From contig CBFHLC010000002.1 of NCBI GenBank assembly GCA_965656605.1, positions 35,145-99,144 of the forward strand: a stretch of 64,000 bases of DNA, in the 5' to 3' direction. Origin of the DNA: Litorivicinus sp965656605. Lineage in GTDB: Bacteria > Pseudomonadota > Gammaproteobacteria > Pseudomonadales > Litorivicinaceae. The number at the start of each line of letters is the position of its first letter. Positions within the stretch are counted from its first letter, which is position 1. Under the pieces are notes generated by a model that saw only the letters and a list, made by a program, of their open reading frames with translations, had not been told where the DNA came from and ran no database searches. This document shows, piece after piece, positions 7,988 to 16,918 of the stretch. The position numbers and the translations under genes are program-made.

Positions 7988-8392
7988 ATGGAAAACTTAT
8001 TACAGATTGTGGCCGCCGCCTGCGTGGCCAGCTTAGTCGGCGGCATGGTGTTCTTTCCCACCGTGGTCGCGCCGAGTGTCTTTAAATCACTGGATATGGA
8101 TCGTGCAGGCGCCTTCTTGCGCTCGATGTTTCCACGTTACTACGCCTACATCATCGTGCTGTCGGGAATCGGTGGTGCGGCGATGTATCAGGCTACGGTG
8201 CCTTCCTTGGTGATGGGTGCGATTGCGGTCTCGACCCTGTGGGTACGTCAGTCGTTAATGCCTAGTATCAACGCGGCTCGGGATCGTAATGATGAGGCTG
8301 CATTCAAGCGCGGGCATATGCTGTCTGTAGTAATCAATATGGCCCAGCTGGTGGCGCTGGTCTGGATCGGTGTGGGTTTGCTGCAGCCATAA
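7988..8392 (+). CDS. DUF4149-family small integral membrane protein
   Basis: 134 residues with four predicted membrane segments (about residues 7-30, 50-70, 75-95 and 110-130). The motifs GGMVFFPTVVAPSVF and FPRYYAYIIVLSG fit the DUF4149/TMEM205-like family, whose biochemical function is not established. It stands alone after the RND operon, 81 bp from the pump stop codon, and is followed by a bidirectional terminator shared with tRNA-Phe. The name rests on family pattern only. Confidence 0.75.
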   Translation: MENLLQIVAAACVASLVGGMVFFPTVVAPSVFKSLDMDRAGAFLRSMFPRYYAYIIVLSGIGGAAMYQATVPSLVMGAIAVSTLWVRQSLMPSINAARDRNDEAAFKRGHMLSVVINMAQLVALVWIGVGLLQP

Positions 8393-8418
8393 AAAAGCCC
8401 CGCGATGGCGAGGCTTTT
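8393..8418. terminator. Bidirectional intrinsic terminator between DUF4149 gene and tRNA-Phe
   Basis: AAAAGCC...GGCTTTT arms with an inner CGC/GCG pair form a stem flanked by A-runs on the left and T-runs on the right. It works as a hairpin plus U-tract in both directions: it ends the rightward membrane-protein gene (stop at 8390-8392) and the leftward tRNA-Phe transcript. Confidence 0.8.
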
Positions 8419-8424
8419 AAAATA

Positions 8425-8500
8425 TGGTGGCCCGAGGCAGATTCGAACTGCCGACACACGGATTTTCAATCCGTTGCTCTACCAACTGAGCTATCGGGCC
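8425..8500 (-). tRNA. tRNA-Phe (anticodon GAA)
   Basis: Read leftward, the sequence gives a full cloverleaf. The acceptor stem GGCCCGA/TCGGGCC is followed by A and an encoded CCA (8427-8425). The D-arm contains AGCTCAGTTGGTAGAGC, the anticodon loop is TTGAAAA within ACGGA/TCCGT, and the T-arm carries GTTCGAATC. Anticodon GAA decodes Phe codons. It has its own strong promoter (8515-8542) and a terminator just after. Confidence 0.97.
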
Positions 8501-8514
8501 ATCAAGAGGCGCGT

Positions 8515-8542
8515 ATTATGCCGTCAGGCTCGACGGTGTCAA
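8515..8542 (-). promoter_or_regulatory. Sigma-70 promoter of tRNA-Phe
   Basis: On the minus strand a perfect -35 TTGACA (8542-8537) and a -10 CATAAT (8520-8515) are separated by 16 bp. Transcription would start near 8508, a few bases before the tRNA 5' end at 8500. The -35 box overlaps the last codons and stop of the upstream dehydrogenase gene. Confidence 0.8.
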
Positions 8543-11400
8543 GCCTCTAAACGCTCTGCAAGCCATTCGATTGGGTGCTGAGGACGAGTACCCTCAATTG
8601 CCTTGACCTGACAGCGACAACTAAAGCCGGTCACCAGTGCATCAGCCGGCTGTTTATCCGCCCAGCTCATCTCGAACAGCTTAACCGCCGATTCACGGTT
8701 TTTAGCTTCGTGTCCGTATACCCCAGACATTCCGCAGCAACCGCTTTGCTCAACGCGTAGCTCGGCGCCCAAGGCCTTGAATACGGCCTGCCAGTCACTG
8801 CCCATGGTAGGCAGTGCGGTTTTTTCGGTGCAATGGGGCATCAGGCGGGCCTGCCCCTGAAGGCGTTTTGGCAAATCCTGTGTGACCAAGAATTCTTGCA
8901 GTGACTGGACCTTCCAGCCGGCAACGCCTGCCGCTTTGACTTCGCTGCGACCGATCAGGTTAACCACGGCCTCGACGCCGACCATCGGCAGTCCGGTGCT
9001 GGCGATGCGATCAAAGAACGCTTGGTTAGCCCGGGACACTTCGCTGAACGACTCGCGCATCCCTTTGACGTGCAACCCCTTACCGTTATGGCGCGGCGGC
9101 GGCACGATCACGTTGTAGCCTAAATTCGTTAACACCTTGGCGGCTGCGCCGATGACCTGGGTATCAAAGCAATGGGTGAAGCTGTCTTGAATCAGCACAA
9201 CGCTGTTGGCTTTGGGCTGCTCGATCTGCGACCAGTCGAATGCATCGACGCCAGCATTCTTTAGCTGCTGGTTAGCGGTGACGTCGCTGAACTTGGGCAG
9301 CTCTACCAGTCCGAGTAGACGCAGGATCGGACGGCCTAGGGCCATACCAACATTGGCCAATGATGGAATGGGAGCCAGACTCAGGGCAAGCGGCTCCATC
9401 ATGGCCAGAACGCGATCGCGTAAGGGGCGTGGGTTGCGCTTATGCCAGTGCTCTAGGAACAGGGATTTCATATCCGGAATATCGACCTTGACCGGACAGC
9501 TACCGGTGCAGGACTTGCAGCTTAAGCAGTCATCCAATGAGCGCGCCAGCAGGGGCTCGAGAGCCTCTAGGCCGTGTTGGTCGCCATTGGCTAGTAGCCT
9601 GCGCCACTCTTTTAGCATCATCGCTCGGCCTTTCGGGCTGCGGGTGCGATCCCGGCTGACTTTGTAGCTGGGGCACATGGCCTCATCCGCATCCCAGCCA
9701 AAGCATAGGCCGTTGCCGTTGCACTTCATTGCCGTCTCAAAGCCTGCTTGAGCCACTTGTGGGATCTGCTTGTCGAAATCACCGCGCATTGGGGCGGCAT
9801 CGATGGCGATCAGTTCGATCTCGCTCGAGGGCGGTACGATCTTGTTCGGGTTGAATCGATTTTCGGGATCAAAAGCGCGTTTGATCTTTTGCAGCTCGGC
9901 CCACAGCACCGGGCCAAAAAATTCCGGGCTGAACTCGGCGCGGAATCCTTTGCCGTGCTCACCCCACAGCAGTCCGCCGTACTTCAAACACAGATCTTTA
10001 ACCGCGTCGGACACTTCGCGCAGTCGTGCCTGATCGGCCTGTTCGGTCAAATCCAAGGTGGGTCGCACGTGTAAACAGCCCACGTCAGCATGGCCGAACA
10101 TGCCATAGGCCAATCCCTGATCGTCCAGCACCTTGCGGAATTCGCCGACAAATTCGGGCAGGACCTCAGGTGGTACTGCGGTGTCCTCAACAAAGGGTAA
10201 GGCGCGGCGTTTTCCCTGCAGAGCACCCAGCAGACCTACCGCTTTCTTGCGAACGTTCCATAGCGCTTTGCGTTGCGCATCATCGCGGGCGCGGGTCCAG
10301 CTGATCGGTGCACCCGGCTGGCCTTTGCGCGCGGCTAAGTCGTCCAGCATGGCCTGGACTTGGCGCTCTACGCTGGCCTCGTCCTGGCCGACGAATTCAA
10401 CGAAGTTAACGGCGGCCAAATCATCCCCGCCAAAGACTTCGGCGATCTGGTGCCAGCTCTCGTCGCTTTTCGCCAGGCCCATGATTTTGTCATCCAAAAT
10501 CTCGACCGATTCGGGGTCTTGGGCCACCAAGGATTGAACGTCGGCCAAGGCCTTCGAGAAATCGTCGTAGCCAACACTGACGAGTTTCACAACGGCCGGT
10601 TTGGGCACGACCCGCAGGGTGATTTCCTTGATTAAGCCGAGCGAGCCCTCCGAGCCTGAGATCAGGTAGTTCAGGTTTAGCTGATCACCGTCCCAGGTCT
10701 GCTTTAAGTTGTATCCGGTCAGGCCGCGGTTCATTTTAGGGAAGCGCGCGTCGATCTCGTCCAGATGCCCGGTGATCGACGTTTTGACCTGCTCAATGGC
10801 GGCCATCATGCGATCGGATAAGTCATCAAAGGTTTGAGTGCACAGCGTGCTGCCGTCGCTCATCACCATTTGCAGGCCGTTTACGTAGTCCGAGGTCTTG
10901 CCGTATAAACGTGAGCCTTTGCCGCTGGCGTCGGTCGAGACCATGCCGCCGATGGTGGCGCGCGAGCTGGTCGAGACGTTAGGGGGAAAGAACAGGCCGT
11001 GTGATTCAAGTGCGGCGTTCAGCTGATCCAGTACCACGCCCGGTTGAACCACCACCTGCATCGCTTGCGGATCGATGCTGATGATCTGATTCATAAATCG
11101 GCTGGTGTCGACGGTGATGCAGCTATTTAAGCTCTGACCGTTAGTGCCGGTGCCGCCACCGCGGGGCGCGAACTGAAGCCCCAGAAATTCCGGCGCTTGG
11201 ACTACCTGCATCAGGCGGGTTAAGTCATCGCCATCGGCAGGGTAGATGACCGCCTGCGGCTCGACCTGATAGACCGAGTTGTCGGTGCTCATCACCAGGC
11301 GGTGGGCGCGGTCGCGGTGACACTCGCCCTTAAAGCCCGCGCGGGTTAGCGCAGTAATGAAGTCGCCTAAGGTCAGGTCAGTCGCGGCCGGTGTCGTCAT
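8539..11400 (-). CDS. ydiJ: FAD- and Fe-S-dependent D-2-hydroxyacid (D-2-hydroxyglutarate) dehydrogenase, YdiJ type
   Basis: 953 residues; E. coli YdiJ is slightly longer. An N-terminal FAD_binding_4 domain (VIYPADGDDLTRLM, FAPRGGGTGTNGQ, ASGKGSRLYGKTSDYVNGL) is followed by the FAD-oxidase C domain (FGHADVGCLHVRP, HGKGFR). Then come a ferredoxin-like 4Fe-4S region with CLSCKSCTGSCPVKVD at about residue 630 and earlier CNGNGLCFGWD...MCPSY, and a cysteine-rich C-terminal domain (HCTEK, SGCCGMSGVYGHE). Family members oxidise D-2-hydroxyglutarate or related 2-hydroxyacids and pass electrons through Fe-S centres. The ATG has a good GAGGAAAA ribosome site. The gene is divergent from a LysR regulator that may control it. 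Exact substrate is inferred. Confidence 0.9.
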   Translation of the reverse strand: MTTPAATDLTLGDFITALTRAGFKGECHRDRAHRLVMSTDNSVYQVEPQAVIYPADGDDLTRLMQVVQAPEFLGLQFAPRGGGTGTNGQSLNSCITVDTSRFMNQIISIDPQAMQVVVQPGVVLDQLNAALESHGLFFPPNVSTSSRATIGGMVSTDASGKGSRLYGKTSDYVNGLQMVMSDGSTLCTQTFDDLSDRMMAAIEQVKTSITGHLDEIDARFPKMNRGLTGYNLKQTWDGDQLNLNYLISGSEGSLGLIKEITLRVVPKPAVVKLVSVGYDDFSKALADVQSLVAQDPESVEILDDKIMGLAKSDESWHQIAEVFGGDDLAAVNFVEFVGQDEASVERQVQAMLDDLAARKGQPGAPISWTRARDDAQRKALWNVRKKAVGLLGALQGKRRALPFVEDTAVPPEVLPEFVGEFRKVLDDQGLAYGMFGHADVGCLHVRPTLDLTEQADQARLREVSDAVKDLCLKYGGLLWGEHGKGFRAEFSPEFFGPVLWAELQKIKRAFDPENRFNPNKIVPPSSEIELIAIDAAPMRGDFDKQIPQVAQAGFETAMKCNGNGLCFGWDADEAMCPSYKVSRDRTRSPKGRAMMLKEWRRLLANGDQHGLEALEPLLARSLDDCLSCKSCTGSCPVKVDIPDMKSLFLEHWHKRNPRPLRDRVLAMMEPLALSLAPIPSLANVGMALGRPILRLLGLVELPKFSDVTANQQLKNAGVDAFDWSQIEQPKANSVVLIQDSFTHCFDTQVIGAAAKVLTNLGYNVIVPPPRHNGKGLHVKGMRESFSEVSRANQAFFDRIASTGLPMVGVEAVVNLIGRSEVKAAGVAGWKVQSLQEFLVTQDLPKRLQGQARLMPHCTEKTALPTMGSDWQAVFKALGAELRVEQSGCCGMSGVYGHEAKNRESAVKLFEMSWADKQPADALVTGFSCRCQVKAIEGTRPQHPIEWLAERLEA

Positions 11401-11497
11401 AAGGTTTTCCTCTGCAGCTCAACATTACAATTCAGGCCGGAAAATAATTCAATTTTAATAAATTCACTGATTATTAAGTTTATGTAACTATTCGATC

Positions 11498-12277
11498 ATG
11501 TTTACCCTTAAGCAGTTAAATGCCTTTTTGGCGGTGGCCGAGCATCGCTCCTTTCAACAGGCGGCGGCGCAGCTGAATCTGACCAATGCTGCGGTCAGCC
11601 TGACGGTCAAGCAAATGGAGCAGCAGGCACAAGCCAAGCTATTTGATCGCACCACTCGTGCGGTCGAGTTGACCTCGGCAGGCCTGCAGTTTTTGCCCTA
11701 CGCCAAAGCCGTTCAACAAAGCCACCAGGGCGCTGCGCAGGCCCTATCTGATTTAGCCGAGGGGCGTTTAGGTGTTTTGCGTCTAGGCCTGGCACCGTCA
11801 GTTGCCCGGGCCATGGCGCCGGCGCGAATTCAGCGAGTCTTGCAACACGCGCCGCAAGCCCGAATCGAGATGCACGAGGGGACTGCAGAGCAGGTGTTTA
11901 GCTGGGTTGAGCAGGGCTTTGTCGAATTAGGGCTGCAGGGCGATATCGCGGGGTTCGAGTCGCTGCAGCGTGACACCGCGTTGATCGACCCCTTTGTCAG
12001 CATGGGGCATGGTCCGCGAATTGGTTTAACCGCCGATACCGCGATCGAGCAGGCGCTGTTAGCCGGGGGGTGGGCCGAGCCTAAAGTGCGGTGCAGTAGC
12101 CCAGAGGCAGCCATTGCCCTGCAGCAGCAGATCGGTGGGCAGCTGGTGCTGCCACAAATGACGGTGGGTCAGGGTGCGCATGTTCGATTGCGCGGCCTGA
12201 ATCGTCGCCTGGTGTGGGTCACTCAAAAAGATCGCGTCGCCAGTCCGCTGAGTCGTCTGTTTCGCGCGGATGATTAG
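11498..12277 (+). CDS. LysR-family transcriptional regulator (short effector domain)
   Basis: 259 residues; the family is usually 290-330, so the effector-binding part is compact. The N-terminal winged helix is typical (LKQLNAFLAVAEHRSFQQAAAQLNLTNAAVSLTVKQME, then LFDRTTRAVELTSAG). The C-terminal half begins with LGVLRLGLAPSVAR but ends early after one short second lobe. It is divergent from the ydiJ-like gene across a 97-bp AT-rich gap, the standard LysR layout, so regulation of that dehydrogenase is the first guess. The 3' end overlaps yggX by 4 bp, tail to tail. Confidence 0.88.
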   Translation: MFTLKQLNAFLAVAEHRSFQQAAAQLNLTNAAVSLTVKQMEQQAQAKLFDRTTRAVELTSAGLQFLPYAKAVQQSHQGAAQALSDLAEGRLGVLRLGLAPSVARAMAPARIQRVLQHAPQARIEMHEGTAEQVFSWVEQGFVELGLQGDIAGFESLQRDTALIDPFVSMGHGPRIGLTADTAIEQALLAGGWAEPKVRCSSPEAAIALQQQIGGQLVLPQMTVGQGAHVRLRGLNRRLVWVTQKDRVASPLSRLFRADD

Positions 12278-12546
12278 CTCTCTGGCGGCACGTACCCCTC
12301 GGGCTTTGCATAGTCCTCACCACTGAAGAACTTGTCCATTTCGCCCTCTAGCCATTTGCGCGCCTGCGCATCCATCAGGTTAAGGCGGTGCTCGTTGATC
12401 AGCATTAGCTGATTGGCTTGCCATTCGCTCCAGGCTTTGGCCGAAACATGCTCGTAGATCTCAATGCCCTTGGAGCCGGGGTAGGGCGGCGCAGCCAGCC
12501 CGGGTAGTTCCTCGCCAAATTTCTTGCACAAAACGGTGCGACTCAT
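12274..12546 (-). CDS. yggX: Probable Fe(2+)-trafficking protein YggX
   Basis: 90 residues, the exact family length, beginning SRTVLCKKFGEELPGL with the conserved Cys and continuing through PYPGSKGIEIYEHVSAKAW, the YggX hallmark. It protects Fe-S proteins from oxidants and is implicated in iron handling. Start at ATG 12546, since a longer frame upstream only reads mutY sequence in another frame. The ATGA overlap with the mutY stop marks translational coupling. MutY carries a 4Fe-4S cluster, and mutY-yggX is a conserved pair in gammaproteobacteria. Confidence 0.95.
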   Translation of the reverse strand: MSRTVLCKKFGEELPGLAAPPYPGSKGIEIYEHVSAKAWSEWQANQLMLINEHRLNLMDAQARKWLEGEMDKFFSGEDYAKPEGYVPPES

Positions 12547-13598
12547 TGCATATCTCCAAATAAATCGCCTGCGGGCGATTCGATTAATCGTTTCAGTAAG
12601 CGGGTTATGGGTGCCGGCGTTCCAATTTGCGAGTCCGGCCACACCCATTGGCTGTCGTTATCCGCAACCGAGTTGACCGGCGCTTTAATCAGCATCGGCA
12701 TGGCCATTAAATCGTAGTGGCTAAAGCTATGATGGATCGGGTCCAGTTGGGTGAACTTCAGCGCATCCACGGACAGGCCCGTCAGTTGTGCTGCGGATTC
12801 GGACAGCTGGCTGACATCGTCCGCCTCGGGCAGGCAATACAGTCCGCCCCACAGGCCATCGCCGGGCCGTTTTTGCAGGTAAACCCGTTGTTTGGGATCC
12901 TGCCAAACCAGCCACCAGCGAGTCTTGCTGGGCTTGGCCTTTTTTGGCTTGGGGTGGGGAATGGCGCCCTGAAGTCCCTGATGGTGCGCCGCACAAGTGG
13001 GTTTTAATGGGCATTCACTGCACCTGGGTGAGCTTCGGGTGCAAAGTGTGGCTCCCAAATCCATCATCGCTTGGGCGTAATCACCGGTGCGTGACAGCGG
13101 GGTGTACTGCTCGGCCAGCTCCCACAGGCGCTTTTGTGCAGCGGTACTGCCGGGCCATTCTGGCTCGGCTGAATGGCGAGCCAACACCCGTTTAACGTTG
13201 CCGTCCAAAATGCTGCCGTACAGTCCGTGACCCATGGCCATGATTGCACCGGCAGTCGAGCGGCCAATGCCAGGCAACTCGATCAACTCGGTCAAGGTTT
13301 TAGGTAGCTCGCCGCCTCTTAGTTGTTGGGCGGTTTTGTGCAAGTTCCGCCCGCGAGCGTAGTAACCCAGTCCGGCCCAGTGCGCCAGCACTTCATCGAC
13401 GTCGGCTGCCGCCAGGCTGGCCATATCGGGGAAGCGGGCCACGAACTTTTCGAAATACGGGATCACGGTGGTTACTTGCGTCTGCTGCAGCATGATCTCG
13501 GAGATCCAAGTGACGTAGGCGCCTCGTTTCTGCCATGGCAGATCGTGACGGCCGTGTTGGTCAAACCAAGTGAGGACTTCGCGGGCAAAGGGATTCAT
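12543..13598 (-). CDS. mutY: Adenine DNA glycosylase MutY
   Basis: 351 residues. Helix-hairpin-helix glycosylase: catalytic Glu in WISEIMLQQTQV, HhH motif ELPGIGRSTAGAI, catalytic Asp in SILDGNVKRVLAR, and four cluster cysteines in CTRSSPRCSECPLKPTC. A C-terminal NUDIX-like domain (from about residue 225) recognises 8-oxoG. The enzyme removes adenine mispaired with 8-oxoguanine in base-excision repair. It lies between asmA and yggX on the same strand, 34 bp after asmA. Confidence 0.97.
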   Translation of the reverse strand: MNPFAREVLTWFDQHGRHDLPWQKRGAYVTWISEIMLQQTQVTTVIPYFEKFVARFPDMASLAAADVDEVLAHWAGLGYYARGRNLHKTAQQLRGGELPKTLTELIELPGIGRSTAGAIMAMGHGLYGSILDGNVKRVLARHSAEPEWPGSTAAQKRLWELAEQYTPLSRTGDYAQAMMDLGATLCTRSSPRCSECPLKPTCAAHHQGLQGAIPHPKPKKAKPSKTRWWLVWQDPKQRVYLQKRPGDGLWGGLYCLPEADDVSQLSESAAQLTGLSVDALKFTQLDPIHHSFSHYDLMAMPMLIKAPVNSVADNDSQWVWPDSQIGTPAPITRLLKRLIESPAGDLFGDMQ

Positions 13599-13632
13599 CG
13601 GACTAGGCTACCAAAACCCAGCCCGACTTGGC

Positions 13633-15615
13633 TTACTTAAATAGGCTTTTCAGCTTGTCCGCAGCCTTGGCTTTGATCTCTTCAGCCAGCTCGGCTTTTT
13701 TCTCTTCGATCTTGGCCTGGGTTTTGGCTTTCAGCTCATCTTCTTTGGCTTTTAGGGCCAGCTTAGCCTGGTCCTCGATCCCTTTTAGCTGTGCTGTCAG
13801 TCCTTGGCCAGCCGCGCTACCCGAGTCAAATCCACACAGGCTGGCGGGGTCGTCGTTAAAGCCACCTTTGCAGCGCAGAGGCAGATTCGCGTTCGCAATA
13901 AAGCTAGGGATTGCGCAGCCTGTAATCTGCTTGTCGCCGGTCAGGGCCGCTTGCAGGCCTAAGTCCAATGATTGAGCGGGCAGGTTCACTTGACCGGCTC
14001 CGTTGACCGCAAGATTCGCCAGGCCCACTTTAATGGTGTCAAAGTCCGCCACTCCGTTGGTGATGTCGGTATTGAATCGGACCGCATCAAAGGCGGTCTC
14101 GCCGCCGGAGAGTTTGCTTTGGCCGCCCATCAGGGTGGCTACGCCCTCACAGATTAGGCTGTCCACAGCCAGTCCTTTGTAGCCACCATTTAATACCTCG
14201 CCGCTGGCATAACCATTAAGACTGGCCATCACGCTGTCCGCATCTAGGCCGCTGGCGGCCAGCGAGGTGTTGATCGCAGCAACTCCTGATAGGTCACCAA
14301 AGCCAGCCAAATCTGATAACAGGCCTTGGATTTGCAGGCTGCTGAGCTCTAAATCAGCAGACAAGCTTGGGATAGCAGAGCGGCCATTGATCACCGCGTT
14401 GCCTAGAAGTTGCCCCTCATAGGCATTGGCGGCCATTTGGGTTACATGAATCCTGCGATCACGGATCTCGGCGACCGCCTCGATCGACTCCACTGACAGG
14501 CCGCTGACCTGCAAGGCTGCTAGGCGCACCGCAACGTCGCCATTGATGCCGGCTAGGCCCGCCAGGGGTGACACCGCATCGGTGGTCGTGGTGTCTGCAG
14601 CGGCGGCCTGCTCGGTATTGGCACCAGCCAAGTAGTCATCCAAGTTCAGCGAATCACCATTCAGCACTAAGTTGAATGACATCGGTTCTAGTGCGGTTAG
14701 CCCTGCCTCGCCCGTCAGCTGTGTGCTATCCAGCTGAATCATCAGACTGCGCGCGTAAATCGGACCTTTCTGCCCCAGCGTCGCGCTGATGGATACCTGT
14801 TTCAGTGCATCAGGATTTTGAGTGTCCAGCGCCACGCCGAATTTTTCGGCTAATGCGCGGGCATCAAAGCTCGGAATATCGATTTGGCCGGCAACCGACA
14901 AAGGCGCAAGCTCAATTTGTAAATCGCCAGTGGCTTCGACATCTAATGCCGCCAGATTCAGGTTGCGAGCCTCAATGCTGGCAAAGTCCTCGGGCAATTT
15001 GATCTCTGCACTGGCCGTGAGATCAATACTAGGCAGACCTGCTGCGTTGTAGCTGAGTTGAGCATTCAGCGGAACCCAGGTGTTGGGTGCAATCGCCCCC
15101 ACTGTGATGGCAGGAATTTGGATGTCATGGGCCAGGGTGTCGCCGTTGAAAAGCTGAATGTCTGCGTCGGTTAGCTGGACACCGCCAATGGCGATCGCCA
15201 ACGCATTACCAGCGCTGGGCTCGTTTTGGTTACTGGGAGTGCTGGCGGCTGGCACCGCCGCATCTAGGTCCCATCGTATAACGGGCTGATTTAGGATCAG
15301 GGTGCTGACCTCGGCGCGCTGATCGGTGATCAGTGGTATCACGGCCAATGAAACCTGGGCTTTCTCAACCGCAATGGATTGATTGGCAGTCAAAGACTGG
15401 ACTTGGGTAGGGGGCAAATCCACCGCAATTCGGGGCCAGAAACTCAGTGACATGTCCCCGTTGATGCTCAAATCCCAGCCTTGCTCGAGGGCCTTCTCGG
15501 TGGCCAGCGCTTTGTAGTCATTGGGATTGAAGGTGGCCGCGATAAAGCCTACGGCTGCGACCGCCACCACCACTAGCACGGCAAATATTCCGGCGATCCA
15601 TTTAATTGCGCTCAT
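13633..15615 (-). CDS. asmA: AsmA-family envelope protein
   Basis: 660 residues. It has one N-terminal membrane anchor (WIAGIFAVLVVVAVAAVGFIA) followed by the AsmA signature FNPNDYKALATEKALEQGW, long beta-rich periplasmic repeats and a C-terminal DUF3971/AsmA_2-like region (CEGVATLMGG...FDAVRFNTDITNGVADFDTIK). The last 50 residues are a Lys/Glu/Ala-rich coiled coil. AsmA-like proteins are bridge-like factors implicated in phospholipid transport to, and assembly of, the outer membrane. Upstream of mutY-yggX and divergent from hisB. Confidence 0.88.
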   Translation of the reverse strand: MSAIKWIAGIFAVLVVVAVAAVGFIAATFNPNDYKALATEKALEQGWDLSINGDMSLSFWPRIAVDLPPTQVQSLTANQSIAVEKAQVSLAVIPLITDQRAEVSTLILNQPVIRWDLDAAVPAASTPSNQNEPSAGNALAIAIGGVQLTDADIQLFNGDTLAHDIQIPAITVGAIAPNTWVPLNAQLSYNAAGLPSIDLTASAEIKLPEDFASIEARNLNLAALDVEATGDLQIELAPLSVAGQIDIPSFDARALAEKFGVALDTQNPDALKQVSISATLGQKGPIYARSLMIQLDSTQLTGEAGLTALEPMSFNLVLNGDSLNLDDYLAGANTEQAAAADTTTTDAVSPLAGLAGINGDVAVRLAALQVSGLSVESIEAVAEIRDRRIHVTQMAANAYEGQLLGNAVINGRSAIPSLSADLELSSLQIQGLLSDLAGFGDLSGVAAINTSLAASGLDADSVMASLNGYASGEVLNGGYKGLAVDSLICEGVATLMGGQSKLSGGETAFDAVRFNTDITNGVADFDTIKVGLANLAVNGAGQVNLPAQSLDLGLQAALTGDKQITGCAIPSFIANANLPLRCKGGFNDDPASLCGFDSGSAAGQGLTAQLKGIEDQAKLALKAKEDELKAKTQAKIEEKKAELAEEIKAKAADKLKSLFK

Positions 15616-15685
15616 TATGACGTCCCCACAGATTGATATCCCTAGACTAAATGCAAACCAAAATTCGAGTCATTGACCCTTAGAG

Positions 15686-15694
15686 TGGTATTAT
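15686..15694 (+). promoter_or_regulatory. Extended -10 promoter candidate for hisBHAF
   Basis: TGG followed by TATTAT (15689-15694) makes an extended -10 element about 29 bp before the hisB ATG. There is no good -35 at the right spacing. The leader between it and hisB is too short for a His-rich leader peptide or attenuator, and none is seen. GAGGA at 15712-15716 is the hisB ribosome site. Confidence 0.5.
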
Positions 15695-15722
15695 CCCGCC
15701 CGCTTAATTCTGAGGATGAGTC

Positions 15723-16307
15723 ATGCGCACAGCCAGCATCAACCGCGACACTCTGGAAACTAAAATCCAGATCGAGATCAATCTAGATGGAACCGGAGCC
15801 AGCGAGCTGGACACCGGCGTACCCTTTTTTGATCACATGCTGGATCAAATCGCCCGTCACGGCTTGATTGATTTAAAAATCAAAGCGGTCGGTGATTTGC
15901 AAATTGACGCGCATCACACGGTCGAGGATACCGGCATTGTTTTAGGCGAGGCACTACGTGAAGCCATCGGCGACAAAAAAGGCCTAACCCGTTATGGCCA
16001 TTTTTATGCTCCATTGGACGAAGCACTCAGCCGAGTCGTGGTGGATCTGTCAGGCCGGCCTGGTTTGTATACCGACGTCACCTATACCCGTGCGCGTATT
16101 GGTGACTTTGATGTGGATCTGTTGCAAGAGTTTTTCCAAGCCTTGGTGAACCACGCTCGGATCACCCTGCATATCGACAATCTGAAGGGCAAAAACGCAC
16201 ACCACCAGGCTGAGTCAATATTCAAGGCGCTGGGTCGTGCGTTGCGTATGGCGGTCAGCCAAGATCCCCGCCAGTCGGGCACGCCCTCAACCAAAGGCGC
16301 TCTGTGA
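15723..16307 (+). CDS. hisB: Imidazoleglycerol-phosphate dehydratase
   Basis: 194 residues, the monofunctional IGPD length, without the phosphatase domain found in enteric HisB. Metal-binding motifs are clear: PFFDHMLDQIARHG, DAHHTVEDTGIVLG and, near the end, KGKNAHHQAESIFKALGRAL. It dehydrates imidazoleglycerol phosphate to imidazole-acetol phosphate in histidine synthesis. First gene of hisB-hisH-hisA-hisF, with its stop overlapping the hisH GTG by 4 bp. Confidence 0.98.
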   Translation: MRTASINRDTLETKIQIEINLDGTGASELDTGVPFFDHMLDQIARHGLIDLKIKAVGDLQIDAHHTVEDTGIVLGEALREAIGDKKGLTRYGHFYAPLDEALSRVVVDLSGRPGLYTDVTYTRARIGDFDVDLLQEFFQALVNHARITLHIDNLKGKNAHHQAESIFKALGRALRMAVSQDPRQSGTPSTKGAL

Positions 16308-16918
16308 AAGTAGCAGTCATTGACTATGGCATGGGCAACTTGCACAGCGTCTCTAAGGCGCTAGAACATGCCGGCGCTGCCCAAGTTGATTTAGTCGAGC
16401 ACCCAGAACAGTTAAAGCACTACGATCGAGCCGTTTTGCCAGGCGTCGGCGCCATGGGCGCCTGTGTTCAAGCTATTCAGGCGGCCGGTTTTGATCAGGC
16501 GCTGGCCGAATATGTCGAGAGCCGCCCGATGTTAGGTGTGTGCGTTGGCATGCAGGCGTTGTTTGAAAACGGTGACGAGAACGGTGGTGTGGCGGGCTTA
16601 GGTTGGTTCCATGGCCACGTGAATCACTTCCATCCTGACATCCGTGATCAAGGCCTAAAAATCCCTCACATGGGCTGGAATCAGGTGGCGCACAACAACC
16701 ATGCGCTGTTTGACGGCATTCCGCAGGATGAGCGCTTTTATTTTGTACACAGCTTTCGCGTCAGCGAATCCGCTGAGGCGATCGCGCATGCCGACCACGG
16801 CGCACAGTTCGTTGCAGCTGTCGGCCGCGATAATGTTGTAGCGACCCAGTTTCACCCCGAAAAAAGTCAGCATGCCGGATTGCAGCTGTACGCCAACTTT
16901 TTGAAATGGATGCCATAA
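16304..16918 (+). CDS. hisH: Imidazole glycerol phosphate synthase, glutamine amidotransferase subunit
   Basis: 204 residues from a GTG that overlaps the hisB stop. Class-I amidotransferase triad: nucleophile Cys in MLGVCVGMQALFE, and His/Glu in TQFHPEKSQ. It supplies ammonia from glutamine to HisF for closure of the imidazole ring and release of AICAR. The stop directly abuts the hisA ATG. Confidence 0.97.
   Translation: MKVAVIDYGMGNLHSVSKALEHAGAAQVDLVEHPEQLKHYDRAVLPGVGAMGACVQAIQAAGFDQALAEYVESRPMLGVCVGMQALFENGDENGGVAGLGWFHGHVNHFHPDIRDQGLKIPHMGWNQVAHNNHALFDGIPQDERFYFVHSFRVSESAEAIAHADHGAQFVAAVGRDNVVATQFHPEKSQHAGLQLYANFLKWMP

Noticed and set aside
11401..11497. AATAAT...ATTATT arms as a LysR box between ydiJ and the LysR gene
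   Set aside because: The region is so AT-rich that such arms are uninformative; no T-N11-A site stands out.
12547..12648. N-terminal extension of YggX
   Set aside because: The extra residues are mutY DNA read in another frame; ATG 12546 gives the exact family length.
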